The notes: generated from the letters alone by a model not told the origin. A stretch of DNA of 64,000 nt from Streptomyces adustus (GCF_009377175.1 NZ_VJZD01000021.1:1-64000), one strand, 5' to 3'; shown: positions 49,315-58,592, numbered from the stretch's first letter. Program-made: numbers and translations.

Positions 49315-51066
49315 GTGACGGAAGACGAGGTACTGCTGGGCCTCGCCCTGATCGTCGTACTGGCGACGGGCTCCCAGGTGGTGGCGCACGTACTGCGCGT
49401 CCCCGCGCTGATCGTCCTGCTGCCGGTCGGCTTCACCGCCGGCACGCTGACGGACCGCGTCAACCCCCAGGCGCTCCTGGGCGCCGCCTTCTCCCCACTG
49501 GTCTCGCTCGCCGTCGCGGTGATCCTCTACGACGCCGGGCTCGGGCTCGACCTGAGCCGGCTCCGCAACCACACGCGACGCGTCGTGGTCCGGCTGATCT
49601 GGATCGGGGTGCTGGTCACCTGCGTCTCGACGGTCCTGGTGGCCGTGCCGCTGCTCGGGCTGTCACGCAGCGCGGCGGTGATGCTCGGGGCGATCGTCGT
49701 CGTGTCCGGGCCGACCGTCGTCGGCCCGCTGCTCGGCTTCGTCCGGCCGACCGAGCGGCTCCAGCGCATCCTCGTCTGGGAGGGAACGCTGATCGACGCC
49801 GTGGGCGGCGTCCTGGGCGCCCTGGTCTTCCACGCCGTCATGGCGGGCGGACACCGGGGCGTCGCGAGCGGGCTAGGACAGTTCCTGATCAGCACGGCGG
49901 TCGGCGTGGCGGGAGGCGTGGCCGGAGCGGCCCTGCTGGTGACGGCGCTGCGCAGGCTCCGGCTCGGCGAGGTGCTGGGCACGACGGTGCAACTCGCCGT
50001 GGTGGTCGGCGTGGCGGCCGTCTGCGACCTGGCGCGGGACGACGCCGGACTCATCGCTGCCATCCTGATGGGCCTGGCGGTGGCGAACCTGCCCGACCTG
50101 GACGAGGCCGTCCGCAAGCCGTTCTTCGAGACGCTCGTCAACCTGGTCATCGGCCTGCTGTTCATCTCCATCTCGGCCACCGTCACCCCGCAGTCCCTGC
50201 GGCATGTGCTGCTGCCCACCCTCGGGCTCGTGGCCGTCCTGGTCCTGGTGACCCGGCCCGTGGTGGCGGCCCTGTCCACGCTGGGGACCGACGTGCCCGC
50301 CGGGGAGCGCTGTTTCCTCGGGTGGATGGCGCCGCGCGGGATCGTCGCCGCCGCCACCGCCTCGACGTTCTCGGCTGCCCTGGTCGACAAAGGGGTCGGC
50401 GGCGCGGCGCGGATCCTGCCGGCCACCTTCGTGGTGATCGTGGCCACGGTCACCCTGTACGGGCTGAGCGCGGTGCCCGTGGCGAGACGGCTGGGCGTGG
50501 TGCGCCCGGCCCGTTCGCGGCCGCTGCTCGTGGGCGGCGATCCCTGGGTGGTCGACCTGGGCCGGGCCCTGCGGTCGGTGGGCCTCGACGTGGTCATGTG
50601 GGCGGCGGGTGAGCCGGAGCGCGACAGCATCAGGGCCGCCGGGATCGAGCTGGCCGAGGGGGAGTTCCTCGCCGTGGCCACGGGCGCCGGTGCGGAGGCC
50701 GAGGGCCTCACCGGGGTCCTGCTCCTGACCGGCGAGGACGATTTCAACGCACTGGCGGCCCTGAACCTGGAGGGCAGGGTCGAGGGCACCGTCCACCGGC
50801 TCGGGGCGTCCGTGGAGAACCAGGGGATGATCGCAGCCCCCTCCCTCCAGGGGCGGGTGCTCTTCGCTCCCGAACTCACCGCGTCCGAGCTGGCCCGCCG
50901 CCATGCCGGGGGCGCCCGAGTGGTGACCCGCCGGGTCGAGGGCCCCCTGGAGGCCGGGGCCCGGCTGCTGTTCCTGGTCCGCGACGACGGCAGGCTGCTC
51001 CCGGTCACCCGCACCGGCGGCCCGAGCCCGCGGCCGGGGGACATCGCCGTACTCCTGACGGCTTGA
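49315..51066 (+). CDS. CPA1-type cation/proton antiporter with RCK-like C-terminus
   Basis: The GTG at 49315 is the first in-frame start after the preceding gene; no strong ribosome binding site is seen. The 583-aa protein has about 12 membrane helices (residues 1-395). They include VILYDAGLGLDLSRLR, VVSGPTVVGPLLGFVRPTERLQRILVWEGTLIDAVGG (a CPA1 motif region) and RDDAGLIAAILMGLAVANLP. The C-terminal ~180 residues (RPLLVGGDPWVVDLGRALRSVGLDVVMWA..., LTGEDDFNALAALNLEGRVE) resemble an RCK/TrkA-N nucleotide-binding regulatory domain. It probably exchanges Na+ or K+ for H+. Confidence 0.88.
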   Translation: MTEDEVLLGLALIVVLATGSQVVAHVLRVPALIVLLPVGFTAGTLTDRVNPQALLGAAFSPLVSLAVAVILYDAGLGLDLSRLRNHTRRVVVRLIWIGVLVTCVSTVLVAVPLLGLSRSAAVMLGAIVVVSGPTVVGPLLGFVRPTERLQRILVWEGTLIDAVGGVLGALVFHAVMAGGHRGVASGLGQFLISTAVGVAGGVAGAALLVTALRRLRLGEVLGTTVQLAVVVGVAAVCDLARDDAGLIAAILMGLAVANLPDLDEAVRKPFFETLVNLVIGLLFISISATVTPQSLRHVLLPTLGLVAVLVLVTRPVVAALSTLGTDVPAGERCFLGWMAPRGIVAAATASTFSAALVDKGVGGAARILPATFVVIVATVTLYGLSAVPVARRLGVVRPARSRPLLVGGDPWVVDLGRALRSVGLDVVMWAAGEPERDSIRAAGIELAEGEFLAVATGAGAEAEGLTGVLLLTGEDDFNALAALNLEGRVEGTVHRLGASVENQGMIAAPSLQGRVLFAPELTASELARRHAGGARVVTRRVEGPLEAGARLLFLVRDDGRLLPVTRTGGPSPRPGDIAVLLTA

Positions 51067-51213
51067 GGGTCCGGCCGGGCCGAAGTGCGGTGGTACGCGT
51101 CCGGTGCTCCAATGGAATCCGGCGAGCGCGCGGGCAGCCGCGTGCCGGCCGGCAGTCAGGTATGTCGGAGGCCGGACAGACCGTCACGCGCCTCCTGCGA
51201 GAAGGGAACCGCC

Positions 51214-51510
51214 GTGCCAGGTCTCCTCCGCGGGGTAGCCCGCACAGCCGTGGTGGCCGGCACGGCCACCGCCGTGTCGAACCGTGTCTCACGCCGTCAG
51301 CAGGGCCGCTGGGCCGAGCAGGAGTACCAGCAGGCGCAGCAGCAGGCCGCTCCGCAGCCCGTGGCGCCCGCCCCGGTCGCTGCCACCACCCCGCTCACGG
51401 ACGACATGAGCAGCAAGATCGATCAGCTGAAGCAGCTCGGTGACCTCAAGGCCCAGGGTGTTCTCACCGAGGCCGAGTTCGCGGAGCAGAAGCGCAGGCT
51501 CCTCGGCTGA
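51214..51510 (+). CDS. SHOCT-domain small protein
   Basis: The GTG at 51214 (98 aa) has GAGAAGGGA 6 nt upstream; open frame further left shows no protein-like sequence. The N-terminus has a hydrophobic segment (GVARTAVVAGTATAVSNRVSRRQ), then a Gln/Ala/Pro linker, and a C-terminal SHOCT domain (SKIDQLKQLGDLKAQGVLTEAEFAEQKRRLLG). SHOCT domains are short helical hairpins often found at the ends of membrane-associated proteins. The specific role is unknown. Confidence 0.85.
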   Translation: MPGLLRGVARTAVVAGTATAVSNRVSRRQQGRWAEQEYQQAQQQAAPQPVAPAPVAATTPLTDDMSSKIDQLKQLGDLKAQGVLTEAEFAEQKRRLLG

Positions 51511-51543
51511 CCCGTCGCCGCGGGCACGGATCACCAGGAGGTG

Positions 51544-51600
51544 GGCAGGCTCTCGACGACGTCCGCGCGGGGTCGCGCGGGCGGACGTCGGGAGCCTGCC
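51544..51600. terminator. Long hairpin between convergent genes
   Basis: The left arm starts at 51544 (GGCAGGCTC...GACGTCCGC) and pairs with GCGGACGTCG...GAGCCTGCC ending at 51600, with a small bulge. It lies between the SHOCT gene and the CAP gene and can act in both directions. Confidence 0.8.
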
Positions 51601-51616
51601 TTCGTGGCGCGCCGGC

Positions 51617-52450
51617 TCAGCGGGCCGTGCCGAAGTCCTGCGTCCAGTAGCTGCCGGGCTGCGCGAGACCGACACCGATCTCCTTGAAGGAGCAGTTCAG
51701 GATGTTGGCCTTGTGGCCGGGGCTGGACATCCAGCCGGCCATGACCTGCTCGGGGCTCGCGTAACCGTAGGCGACGTTCTCGCCGTAGGCGCTCCAGATG
51801 TAACCCGCCCGGGTGATCCGGTCACCGGGGGCCGACCCGTCGGACCCGGTGTGCGACATGTTCTGGTGCGCCGCCATGTCGGCGCTGTGCGCCTGGGCGG
51901 CCTTCGTCAGGGTCGCGTTCACGGTCAGGGCCGAGCAGCCGACCTTGCTGCGCTCGGCGTTGACGAGCTGGACGACACGCTCGGTGGCCGCGGTCGCCGT
52001 GGCGGTGGCCGAAGGGGTCGCGGCCGCCTTCGGGGTGTTCGTCGGCTGCGGGGTGGCGGTCGGCTTCGGCGTGCTCGTGGCCGTCGGCGCGGGGGTGGCC
52101 GAGGCGGGCGGCGCGGTCCACGGAACGTGCGGGGCGTGGGTGGCGGCCGCCTTGGGCTTGTGGGTCTTGGTCTTCGCCCGGTGGGAGTGGGCGCCGGCCG
52201 AGGAGGTGGCCTTCGGCGCTGCCGTCGCGGTGGGCGTGCCGCTCTCGTAGCCGTTCCCGGCGCGGTTCCAGACGAACTGCTCCCGCCAGTCCGCGCTCAG
52301 GGTGTGCGCCGCGGTGGGGGTGGACCGGGCGGCCCCACTGCCCGGCCAGTTGGCGCAGGCCATGGCGGCGGACGGCACGCCCACGGCCGCCACGGCGACG
52401 GCGGCGATGACTATTCGTCGGAACTGCTTGCTCTTGCGGTGCTTTGCCAT
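51617..52450 (-). CDS. Secreted CAP-domain (SCP/PR1-like) protein
   Basis: The start at 52450 (MAKHRKSKQFRRIVIAAVAV...) gives 277 aa with a typical signal peptide: a basic start, the hydrophobic core VIAAVAVAAVGV and cleavage likely near SAAMA. A Thr/Ala/Pro-rich linker (~residues 75-150) precedes the CAP domain (ERVVQLVNAERSKVGCSALTVNATLTKAAQAHSADMAAHQNMSHTGSDG..., GENVAYGYASPEQVMAGWMSSPGHKANIL). The CAP His/Glu residues are conserved and two Cys may pair. Function is unknown; likely cell-wall or extracellular. Confidence 0.92.
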   Translation of the reverse strand: MAKHRKSKQFRRIVIAAVAVAAVGVPSAAMACANWPGSGAARSTPTAAHTLSADWREQFVWNRAGNGYESGTPTATAAPKATSSAGAHSHRAKTKTHKPKAAATHAPHVPWTAPPASATPAPTATSTPKPTATPQPTNTPKAAATPSATATATAATERVVQLVNAERSKVGCSALTVNATLTKAAQAHSADMAAHQNMSHTGSDGSAPGDRITRAGYIWSAYGENVAYGYASPEQVMAGWMSSPGHKANILNCSFKEIGVGLAQPGSYWTQDFGTAR

Positions 52451-53028
52451 GCGTGACCTCACTCGGTAGTCGCGGAGCGCCCTCGTGCGGCTGGCTCTGC
52501 GCGGACTCCGCTTCTGCGAGCGCGGAGACGTCCTGCCGGTCGACATTCTTAGGACGTCCTCATATAGGGCGCAAAGGGCCCATGTACTACCTCGCTTCGT
52601 AGACTTTGGGGGCCCTTGCCACGGGCGTGGGGGCGTGCTGACCGCACGCCCTCGGCGCCGGTCGCGCGCCTGTCGTCACGTCAGAAACCCTCAAGAGCAG
52701 GACGGTGGGGGCGCACGCCGGGCGGGTGGATCTTCATGGCTTCGGGCGGATCGCTCACCTGGAGCAAGACGGACAAATCCCATATGTCGCCAGAGTGGCA
52801 TCTACTACCCGGCCCGCTTAGTGCCCGGAGTCCGGGTGACGCATGTCACGGAACCATTCCTTCCGGTTCTTTCCGATGCCCGACCGACGCCCGACGCGGC
52901 CCTGTCAAGCCCGCGCGTGCTTTCAGGTGACCTCACCGCCTGTCTCCGCGGTCGAGCGGCTCGGCAACCCCGACCATCGCAGTCGGCGGGGACGTCCTCG
53001 CCCGCACCTCGCCCTCCGGGAGGCAGTT
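52451..53028. other. Gene-free region between the CAP gene and hypX
   Basis: These 578 nt hold promoters for divergent transcription but no gene I can support. It contains a perfect palindrome AGGACGTCCT at 52551-52560. A hairpin of AAGGGCCC (52574-52581) pairs with GGGCCCTT (52610-52617), with an inner CTAC/GTAG stem. A CRP-like site lies at 52836. The large open frames crossing it lack family sequence. Confidence 0.6.
52836..52849. promoter_or_regulatory. CRP/FNR-like palindrome upstream of hypX
   Basis: GTGACGCATGTCAC is a perfect inverted repeat fitting GTGA-N6-TCAC, the core of Crp-type boxes. It lies 180 nt before the hypX GTG. It could control the whole hydrogenase locus. The regulator is inferred. 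Confidence 0.5.
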
Positions 53029-54888
53029 GTGCACATCCTGCTCGTGGCCGACGCGTTCAACAGCCTCACGCAGCGTGTCCATGCCGAACTGCGGGATCGC
53101 GGTCACACCGTGGCGGTGGAGCTCGCGCTGCCGGGCCGGTCCTTGTCGGAGGCCGTACGGCGGCACGCGCCGCAGCTCGTCCTGGCGCCGATGCTGAGGA
53201 CGGCCATCCCGCGGGAGGTGTGGTCGGCGCACACCTGTCTGATCGTGCATCCGGGTCCCGTCGGCGACCGGGGCCCGTCCTCGCTCGACTGGGCGATCCA
53301 CGAGGGTGCCGGCCGATGGGGTGTGACCGTCCTCCAGGCCGAGGAGGAGATGGACGCCGGTGACGTGTGGGCGTCCGTCGCCTGCCCGCTGCCCGCGGTG
53401 GGCAAGAGCGACCTGTACCGCAACGAGATCGCCGACGCCGCCCTCGCGGCCGTTCTGCTCGCGGTGGACCGCTTCGTGAGCGGAACCCATGTGCCGCTCC
53501 GTCAGCAGCCGCCCGACGGAGACGGCCCGTCCGGAGCTGCCCCCGCGTCCGGAGCCGCCCCCGTGTCACCGTCCGGAGCCGCCCCCGCGTCCCCGGCCGG
53601 AGCGGCCCCCGCGTCCGAGGCCGAAGCCTTCCCCACGGGCCGGGCCGCATCCGTCCCCGCGTCCGCGGCCGCAGCCCTGCCCGGGCTTCCGGCCGCCATG
53701 GTCGTCCCGCCGTGCACCCGTCCCTATCTGGACCAGAGTGTCCGGCGCATCGACTGGTGTGCGGACGACACGGCGACCGTCGTCCGCAAGCTGCGGGCCG
53801 CGGACTCGCGGCCCGGGGTGCTGGACGTGCTGCTCGGCGGCGAGTGGTATCTCCACGGCGGTCACCCCGAGGCAGGGCTGCGCGGCCGCCCCGGCGAGCT
53901 GCTGGCCACCCGGGCCGGGGCGCTGTGCCGGGCGACGACGGACGGCGCGGTGTGGATCCCCGAACTGCGGCCGCGCCGTCGGCCGGGCGGCCCGCGCACC
54001 TTCAGACTGCCCGCCACGCTGGCCCTCGGCGACCGGCTGCCCGCGCTGCCGGAGGTGCCCGCGCCCCCGCTGTCGTACCCGCGAGCGCATCGCGGCACCT
54101 GGACGGACATCCGCTACCGGGAGGACGGCGAGACGGGGTTCCTCTCGTTCTCCTTCCCGGGCGGCGCGATGAGCACGGGGCAGTGCCGCCGGCTGCTCGC
54201 CGCCTACCGGGAGGTCTGCGAGCGGCCGACCACGGTGCTCGTGCTCGGCGGCCAGCGGGACTTCTTCTCCAACGGCATCCACCTCAACGTCATCGAGGCC
54301 GCCGCCGACCCCGCCGCCGAGTCCTGGGCGAACATCAACGCCATCGACGACCTGGTGGAGGCGGTGCTCGGCACGACGGACCGGCTGGTGGTCGCCGCCG
54401 TGGCGGGCAACGCGGCGGCCGGCGGCGTGATGCTCGCGCTGGCGGCCGACGAGGTGTGGTGCCGTTCGGGCGCGGTCCTCAATCCGCACTACCGGCTGAT
54501 GGGTCTGTACGGCTCGGAGTACTGGACGTACACGCTGCCGCGCCGGGTGGGCTCCGCCACGGCCGAGCGGATCATGAGCGAGGCGCTGCCGATGAGCGCC
54601 GTGGGCGCCCGGCGCGTGGGCCTCGTGGACCGCGTGGTCGAGTGCGCTCCGGAGGACTTCCCGGCGCGGGTCGGCGCCCTGGCGACCCGGCTTGCGTCCC
54701 TGCGGGGCACCGGGGCGCGCGTCGTCGCGAAGAAGGCGGAGGCGGAACGCCGCCGGAGCGTGGCGCCGCTGGCGGGTTTCCGGGAGCGGGAACTGGCCCG
54801 GATGCGAGAGACGTTCGAGGATCCCGAAGCCCCGTACCACGCGCTGCGTCGCACGTTCGTCCGCAAGGACGGCCCACTGCGTGCATGA
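53029..54888 (+). CDS. hypX: HypX, hydrogenase CO-ligand synthesis protein
   Basis: The GTG at 53029 has GGGAGG 5 nt upstream. The 619-aa protein has an N-terminal formyltransferase-like domain with the HypX motif HPGPVGDRGPSSLDWA (about residues 80-95) and EMDAGDVW. The C-terminal half is an enoyl-CoA-hydratase/isomerase-like domain with GGQRDFFSNGIHLNVIEAA and NAAAGGVMLALAADEVW. HypX makes CO for the NiFe(CN)2CO cofactor from formyl-tetrahydrofolate and is typical of hydrogenases made under air. A low-complexity Ala/Pro/Ser linker (~residues 165-220) lengthens it beyond the usual ~560-590. It opens the hydrogenase locus. Confidence 0.92.
   Translation: MHILLVADAFNSLTQRVHAELRDRGHTVAVELALPGRSLSEAVRRHAPQLVLAPMLRTAIPREVWSAHTCLIVHPGPVGDRGPSSLDWAIHEGAGRWGVTVLQAEEEMDAGDVWASVACPLPAVGKSDLYRNEIADAALAAVLLAVDRFVSGTHVPLRQQPPDGDGPSGAAPASGAAPVSPSGAAPASPAGAAPASEAEAFPTGRAASVPASAAAALPGLPAAMVVPPCTRPYLDQSVRRIDWCADDTATVVRKLRAADSRPGVLDVLLGGEWYLHGGHPEAGLRGRPGELLATRAGALCRATTDGAVWIPELRPRRRPGGPRTFRLPATLALGDRLPALPEVPAPPLSYPRAHRGTWTDIRYREDGETGFLSFSFPGGAMSTGQCRRLLAAYREVCERPTTVLVLGGQRDFFSNGIHLNVIEAAADPAAESWANINAIDDLVEAVLGTTDRLVVAAVAGNAAAGGVMLALAADEVWCRSGAVLNPHYRLMGLYGSEYWTYTLPRRVGSATAERIMSEALPMSAVGARRVGLVDRVVECAPEDFPARVGALATRLASLRGTGARVVAKKAEAERRRSVAPLAGFRERELARMRETFEDPEAPYHALRRTFVRKDGPLRA
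53530..53613 (+). repeat. 18-bp tandem repeat encoding the HypX linker
   Basis: Four imperfect 18-bp units (53530-53547, 53548-53565, 53572-53589, 53596-53613) with 6-bp inserts encode SGAAPA-like repeats. The number of units may vary without affecting the flanking domains. Confidence 0.85.
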
Positions 54889-55007
54889 CATCGACGTCAC
54901 CGGAACGGCCCACGCAGACCATCCATCGGGTCCGGATCGCTGGTAGCAAGAAGAGTGATGGTCGAAATATAGGCCTTTGTTCCTCAACGCCACGAGGAGG
55001 CGGTCCC

Positions 55008-56096
55008 ATGACTGCAGCAACGCCGCGCCCGGTCGACGCTGCGGACGGCGGAAGCGCGCCCGCAGACGAGGCACCCACGATCCACATTCTCTGGATCAAC
55101 GCAGGACTGAGCTGCGACGGAGACTCGGTCGCGCTGACGGCCGCCATGCAGCCGAGCATCGAGGAGATCGTGCTCGGCGTGCTGCCCGGCCTGCCGAAGA
55201 TCCAGGTGCACTGGCCGCTGATCGACTTCGAATGCGGTCCGGTCGGTGGCGCGGACACGTTCATCGAGTGGTTCTTCAAGGGGGAGCGGGGCGAGATCGA
55301 CCCGTTCGTGCTCGTCGTCGAGGGGTCCATCCCCAACGAGGCGATCAAACCCGAGGGCTACTGGTGCGGCTTCGGCGACAATCCCGAGACCGGTCAGCCG
55401 ATCACCACCAGCGAGTGGATCGACCGGCTCGCCCCGAAGGCGCTCGCGGTCGTCGCCATCGGCACCTGTGCCACCTACGGCGGCATCCACGCCATGGCCG
55501 GCAACCCGACCGGCGCCATGGGCGTGCCCGACTACCTCGGCTGGGACTGGAAGTCGCAGGCCGGCATCCCCATCGTGTGCGTGCCCGGCTGCCCGATCCA
55601 GCCCGACAACTTCTCCGAGACGCTCACGTACCTCCTGTACCAGGCCGCCGGCGCCGCCCCGATGATCCCCCTGGACGACAAGCTGCGTCCGGCCTGGCTG
55701 TTCGGCGCCACCGTGCACGAGGGCTGCGACCGCGCCGGCTACTACGAGCAGGGGCAGTTCGCCGAGACGTACGACTCGCCGACGTGCCTGGTCAAACTCG
55801 GCTGCTGGGGCCCGGTCGTCAAGTGCAACGTGCCCAAGCGCGGCTGGATGAACGGCATCGGCGGCTGTCCGAACGTCGGCGGCATCTGCATCGCCTGCAC
55901 CATGCCGGGCTTCCCCGACATGTTCATGCCCTTCATGGACGAGCCTCCCGGAGCCAGGGTGTCCAGCACGGCGAGCGGCGCGTACGGCGCGGTGATCCGC
56001 AGGCTGCGGTCCGTGACGGCCAAGACCGTGGACAAGGAGCCCAAGTGGCGCCAGACCGGCGAGCGCATCACCACCGGCTACCGGCCGCCGTGGTGA
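55008..56096 (+). CDS. hhyS: [NiFe]-hydrogenase small subunit, group 1h (high affinity)
   Basis: The ATG at 55008 follows GAGGAGG by 7 nt. The 362-aa protein has no Tat signal, as expected for group 1h. Proximal cluster ligands are in NAGLSCDGDS (Cys36, with Asp37/Asp39), matching the known 3Cys-1Asp proximal cluster of actinobacterial-type hydrogenases. Further Cys residues lie in AIGTCATYGG, VPGCPIQPDN, HEGCDRAGYYEQG, LGCWGPVVKCN and GGCPNVGGICIACT. It carries electrons away from the NiFe site and allows oxidation of atmospheric H2 in air. The name hhyS follows Streptomyces usage. Confidence 0.95.
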   Translation: MTAATPRPVDAADGGSAPADEAPTIHILWINAGLSCDGDSVALTAAMQPSIEEIVLGVLPGLPKIQVHWPLIDFECGPVGGADTFIEWFFKGERGEIDPFVLVVEGSIPNEAIKPEGYWCGFGDNPETGQPITTSEWIDRLAPKALAVVAIGTCATYGGIHAMAGNPTGAMGVPDYLGWDWKSQAGIPIVCVPGCPIQPDNFSETLTYLLYQAAGAAPMIPLDDKLRPAWLFGATVHEGCDRAGYYEQGQFAETYDSPTCLVKLGCWGPVVKCNVPKRGWMNGIGGCPNVGGICIACTMPGFPDMFMPFMDEPPGARVSSTASGAYGAVIRRLRSVTAKTVDKEPKWRQTGERITTGYRPPW

Positions 56097-56175
56097 TCCC
56101 ACGCCCCATGTGAGCCCTCCGACCCGACCCACTTCCCCCCACACCCGCGCGCAACGAAGGGCACGGCACACCGAG

Positions 56176-57960
56176 ATGGCACCGACGACGAAAGCGGCCG
56201 GCGACGGCACCGGCCTGGTGGAGATGTCCTGGGATCCGATCACCCGGATCGTGGGCAGCCTGGGCATCCACACCAAGATCGACTTCAAGCAGAAGCGGGT
56301 CGCGGAGTGCTACAGCACCTCGTCGGTCTTCCGCGGATACAGCGTCTTCATGCGCGGCAAGGACCCCCGCGACGCGCACTTCATCACCAGCCGGATCTGC
56401 GGCATCTGCGGCGACAACCACGCCACCTGCTCGGTGTACGCCCAGAACATGGCGTACGGCGTGAAGCCCCCGCACCTCGGTGAGTGGATCCTCAACCTCG
56501 GTGAGACCGCGGAGTACATGTTCGACCACAACATCTTCCAGGAGAACCTGGTCGGGGTCGACTACTGCGAGAAGATGGTCAAGGAGACCAACCCCGGTGT
56601 CCTGGAGCTGGCCGAGCGCACCGAGGCCCCGCACGCCGCCGAGCACGGCTACCGCACGATCGCCGACATCATGCGCTCGCTGAACCCCCTGGAGGGCGAG
56701 TTCTACCGCGAGGCCCTCCAGGTCAGTCGCTACACCCGGGAGATGTTCTGTCTGATGGAGGGGCGCCATGTGCACCCCTCCACGCTCTACCCGGGCGGCG
56801 TCGGCACGGTCGCCTCCGTGCAGCTCTTCACGGACTACCTCAGCCGCCTCATGCGCTACGTCGAGTTCATGAAGCGCGTGGTGCCGCTCCACGACGACCT
56901 GTTCGACTTCTTCTATGAGGCCCTGCCCGGGTACGAGGAGGTCGGCCGTCGGCGCGTGCTGCTCGGCTGCTGGGGTGCGCTGAACGACCCCGAGTACTGC
57001 GACTTCACGTACGCCAACATGACGGACTGGGGCCGGCGGATGTTCGTCACGCCCGGTGTCGTCGTCGACAACAAGCTGGTCACCAACGACCTCACCGAGA
57101 TCAACCTCGGCATCCGCATCCTGCTGGGCAGCTCCTACTACGAGGACTGGCAGGGCCAGGAGCAGTTCGTCACGCACGACCCGCTCGGCAACCCGGTGGA
57201 CCCGCGCCACCCGTGGAACCAGCACACCATCCCCGCCCCGCAGAAGCGGAACTTCGACGACAAGTACAGCTGGGTGATGTCACCGCGCTGGTTCGACGGC
57301 AAGGACCACCTCGCCCTGGACACCGGCGGGGGCCCCCTCGCCCGGCTGTGGTCCACCGCCCTGTCGGGGCTCGTCGACATCGGCGGGGTGAAGGCCACCG
57401 GGCAGAGCGTGATCATCAACCTGCCGCGCACCATGACCAAGCCGGAGACCACCTTCGAGTGGAAGATCCCCCGGTGGTCCAACGCGCTGGAACGCAACCG
57501 CGCGCGCACCTACTTCCAGGCCTACTCCGCCGCCGTCGCCCTGCACTGCGCGGAACAGGGGCTCGCGGAGGTCCGGGCCGGCCGGACCCAGACCTGGGAG
57601 AAGTTCGAGGTTCCGGACGAGAGCATCGGTTGCGGCTTCACCGAGGCGGTCCGCGGCGTCCTCTCCCACCACATGGTGATCCGCGAGGGCAAGATCGCCA
57701 ACTACCACCCGTACCCGCCCACCCCGTGGAACGCCAGCGTCCGCGACTCCTACGGCACCCCGGGCCCGTACGAGGACGCGGTCCAGAACACCCCGATCTT
57801 CGAGGAGAACCCCCCGGAGAACTTCAAGGGCATCGACATCATGCGGGCCGTCCGCAGCTTCGACCCCTGCCTGCCGTGCGGCGTCCACATGTACGTGGGC
57901 GGCGGCAAGACCGTGCAGAAGATGCACGTGCCCACCGGACTGAGCGGACTGGGCGGTTGA
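56176..57960 (+). CDS. hhyL: [NiFe]-hydrogenase large subunit, group 1h (high affinity)
   Basis: The ATG at 56176 is preferred; GAAGGG lies 14 nt upstream. An in-frame GTG at 56110 has no binding site. The 594-aa protein binds the NiFe centre through RICGICGDNHATC (Cys75, Cys78) and DPCLPCGVH (Cys565, Cys568, His571). The 23 residues after His571 form the C-terminal tail removed by the maturation protease encoded at 61481. It oxidises H2 with the small subunit. Confidence 0.96.
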   Translation: MAPTTKAAGDGTGLVEMSWDPITRIVGSLGIHTKIDFKQKRVAECYSTSSVFRGYSVFMRGKDPRDAHFITSRICGICGDNHATCSVYAQNMAYGVKPPHLGEWILNLGETAEYMFDHNIFQENLVGVDYCEKMVKETNPGVLELAERTEAPHAAEHGYRTIADIMRSLNPLEGEFYREALQVSRYTREMFCLMEGRHVHPSTLYPGGVGTVASVQLFTDYLSRLMRYVEFMKRVVPLHDDLFDFFYEALPGYEEVGRRRVLLGCWGALNDPEYCDFTYANMTDWGRRMFVTPGVVVDNKLVTNDLTEINLGIRILLGSSYYEDWQGQEQFVTHDPLGNPVDPRHPWNQHTIPAPQKRNFDDKYSWVMSPRWFDGKDHLALDTGGGPLARLWSTALSGLVDIGGVKATGQSVIINLPRTMTKPETTFEWKIPRWSNALERNRARTYFQAYSAAVALHCAEQGLAEVRAGRTQTWEKFEVPDESIGCGFTEAVRGVLSHHMVIREGKIANYHPYPPTPWNASVRDSYGTPGPYEDAVQNTPIFEENPPENFKGIDIMRAVRSFDPCLPCGVHMYVGGGKTVQKMHVPTGLSGLGG

Positions 57961-57965
57961 GCGCG

Positions 57966-58592
57966 ATGACGTCGACGGACGCGCTGCCGTCGACGAACGC
58001 GACGCACAAGGCGAACGCGACGCACAAGGCGAACACGACGACCAGGGTGAGCGCCGAGCAGGCCGGCCGACGGGTCGAGGAGGTGCTGGACCGGCTGGCG
58101 GCCGCCGGGGACCGCGCCGCCGCCGAGGCGGCGGAGGAACTCGTCAGATCCCTCATGGACTTCTACGGCTCCGGTCTGGCCCGTATCGTCCGGCTGCTGT
58201 CGGCGAGCGGCGGCCGGGGTCCCGGTGGTGACCCCCTGGCGGCCCTGCTCGGCGACGAACTGGTGGCGAGCCTGCTCGTCCTGCACGATCTCCATCCCGA
58301 GGACCGGGACGCCCGTATCGCCCGAGCGCTGGACGGCATCCCGGAACACGCCCTGGAGGTCGCGGGCTTCGACGAGGCGTCCGGCACCCTGGAGCTGCGG
58401 ACCACCGCGGCGGACTCGGGCTGCGGCTGTGCCGCCGGCGCCGGGTCCGCCCGGCAGGCCGCCGAGGACGCGCTCGCCTGCTTCGCGCCGGAAGTGCGGG
58501 CGGTCGACATCCGCACGGCCCCCGCGGGACCACCCCTGCTCCAGATCGGCAAGGGCCCGAAGAGCGCCCCCACCGCGGCGAAGACACGATGA
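57966..58592 (+). CDS. NifU-like protein of the hydrogenase locus
   Basis: The ATG at 57966 is 5 nt after the large-subunit stop. The 208-aa protein has a helical N-terminal part (VEEVLDRLAAAGDRAAAEAAEELVRSLMDFYGSGLARIV) and a C-terminal NifU-type Fe-S scaffold region with GCGCAAG in place of the usual CxxC. Such proteins accompany group 1h hydrogenases and may supply iron-sulfur clusters or transfer electrons. The N-terminus carries two perfect copies of an 18-bp repeat (NATHKA). Confidence 0.85.
   Translation: MTSTDALPSTNATHKANATHKANTTTRVSAEQAGRRVEEVLDRLAAAGDRAAAEAAEELVRSLMDFYGSGLARIVRLLSASGGRGPGGDPLAALLGDELVASLLVLHDLHPEDRDARIARALDGIPEHALEVAGFDEASGTLELRTTAADSGCGCAAGAGSARQAAEDALACFAPEVRAVDIRTAPAGPPLLQIGKGPKSAPTAAKTR
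57996..58031 (+). repeat. Two perfect 18-bp direct repeats in the NifU-like gene
   Basis: Units at 57996-58013 and 58014-58031 are identical and encode NATHKA twice near the N-terminus. A third, degenerate start of the unit follows. Confidence 0.85.

Noticed and set aside
52451..52640. A c-di-AMP (ydaO-type) riboswitch in front of the secreted CAP-domain gene
   Set aside because: Such riboswitches are common before cell-wall genes in actinobacteria, but I could not find the conserved core sequences on the minus strand here.
52843..53028. N-terminal extension of hypX to 52843
   Set aside because: The formyltransferase domain begins at the GTG at 53029, which has a good ribosome binding site. 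The extension is Arg/Pro-rich and covers the CRP-like site.
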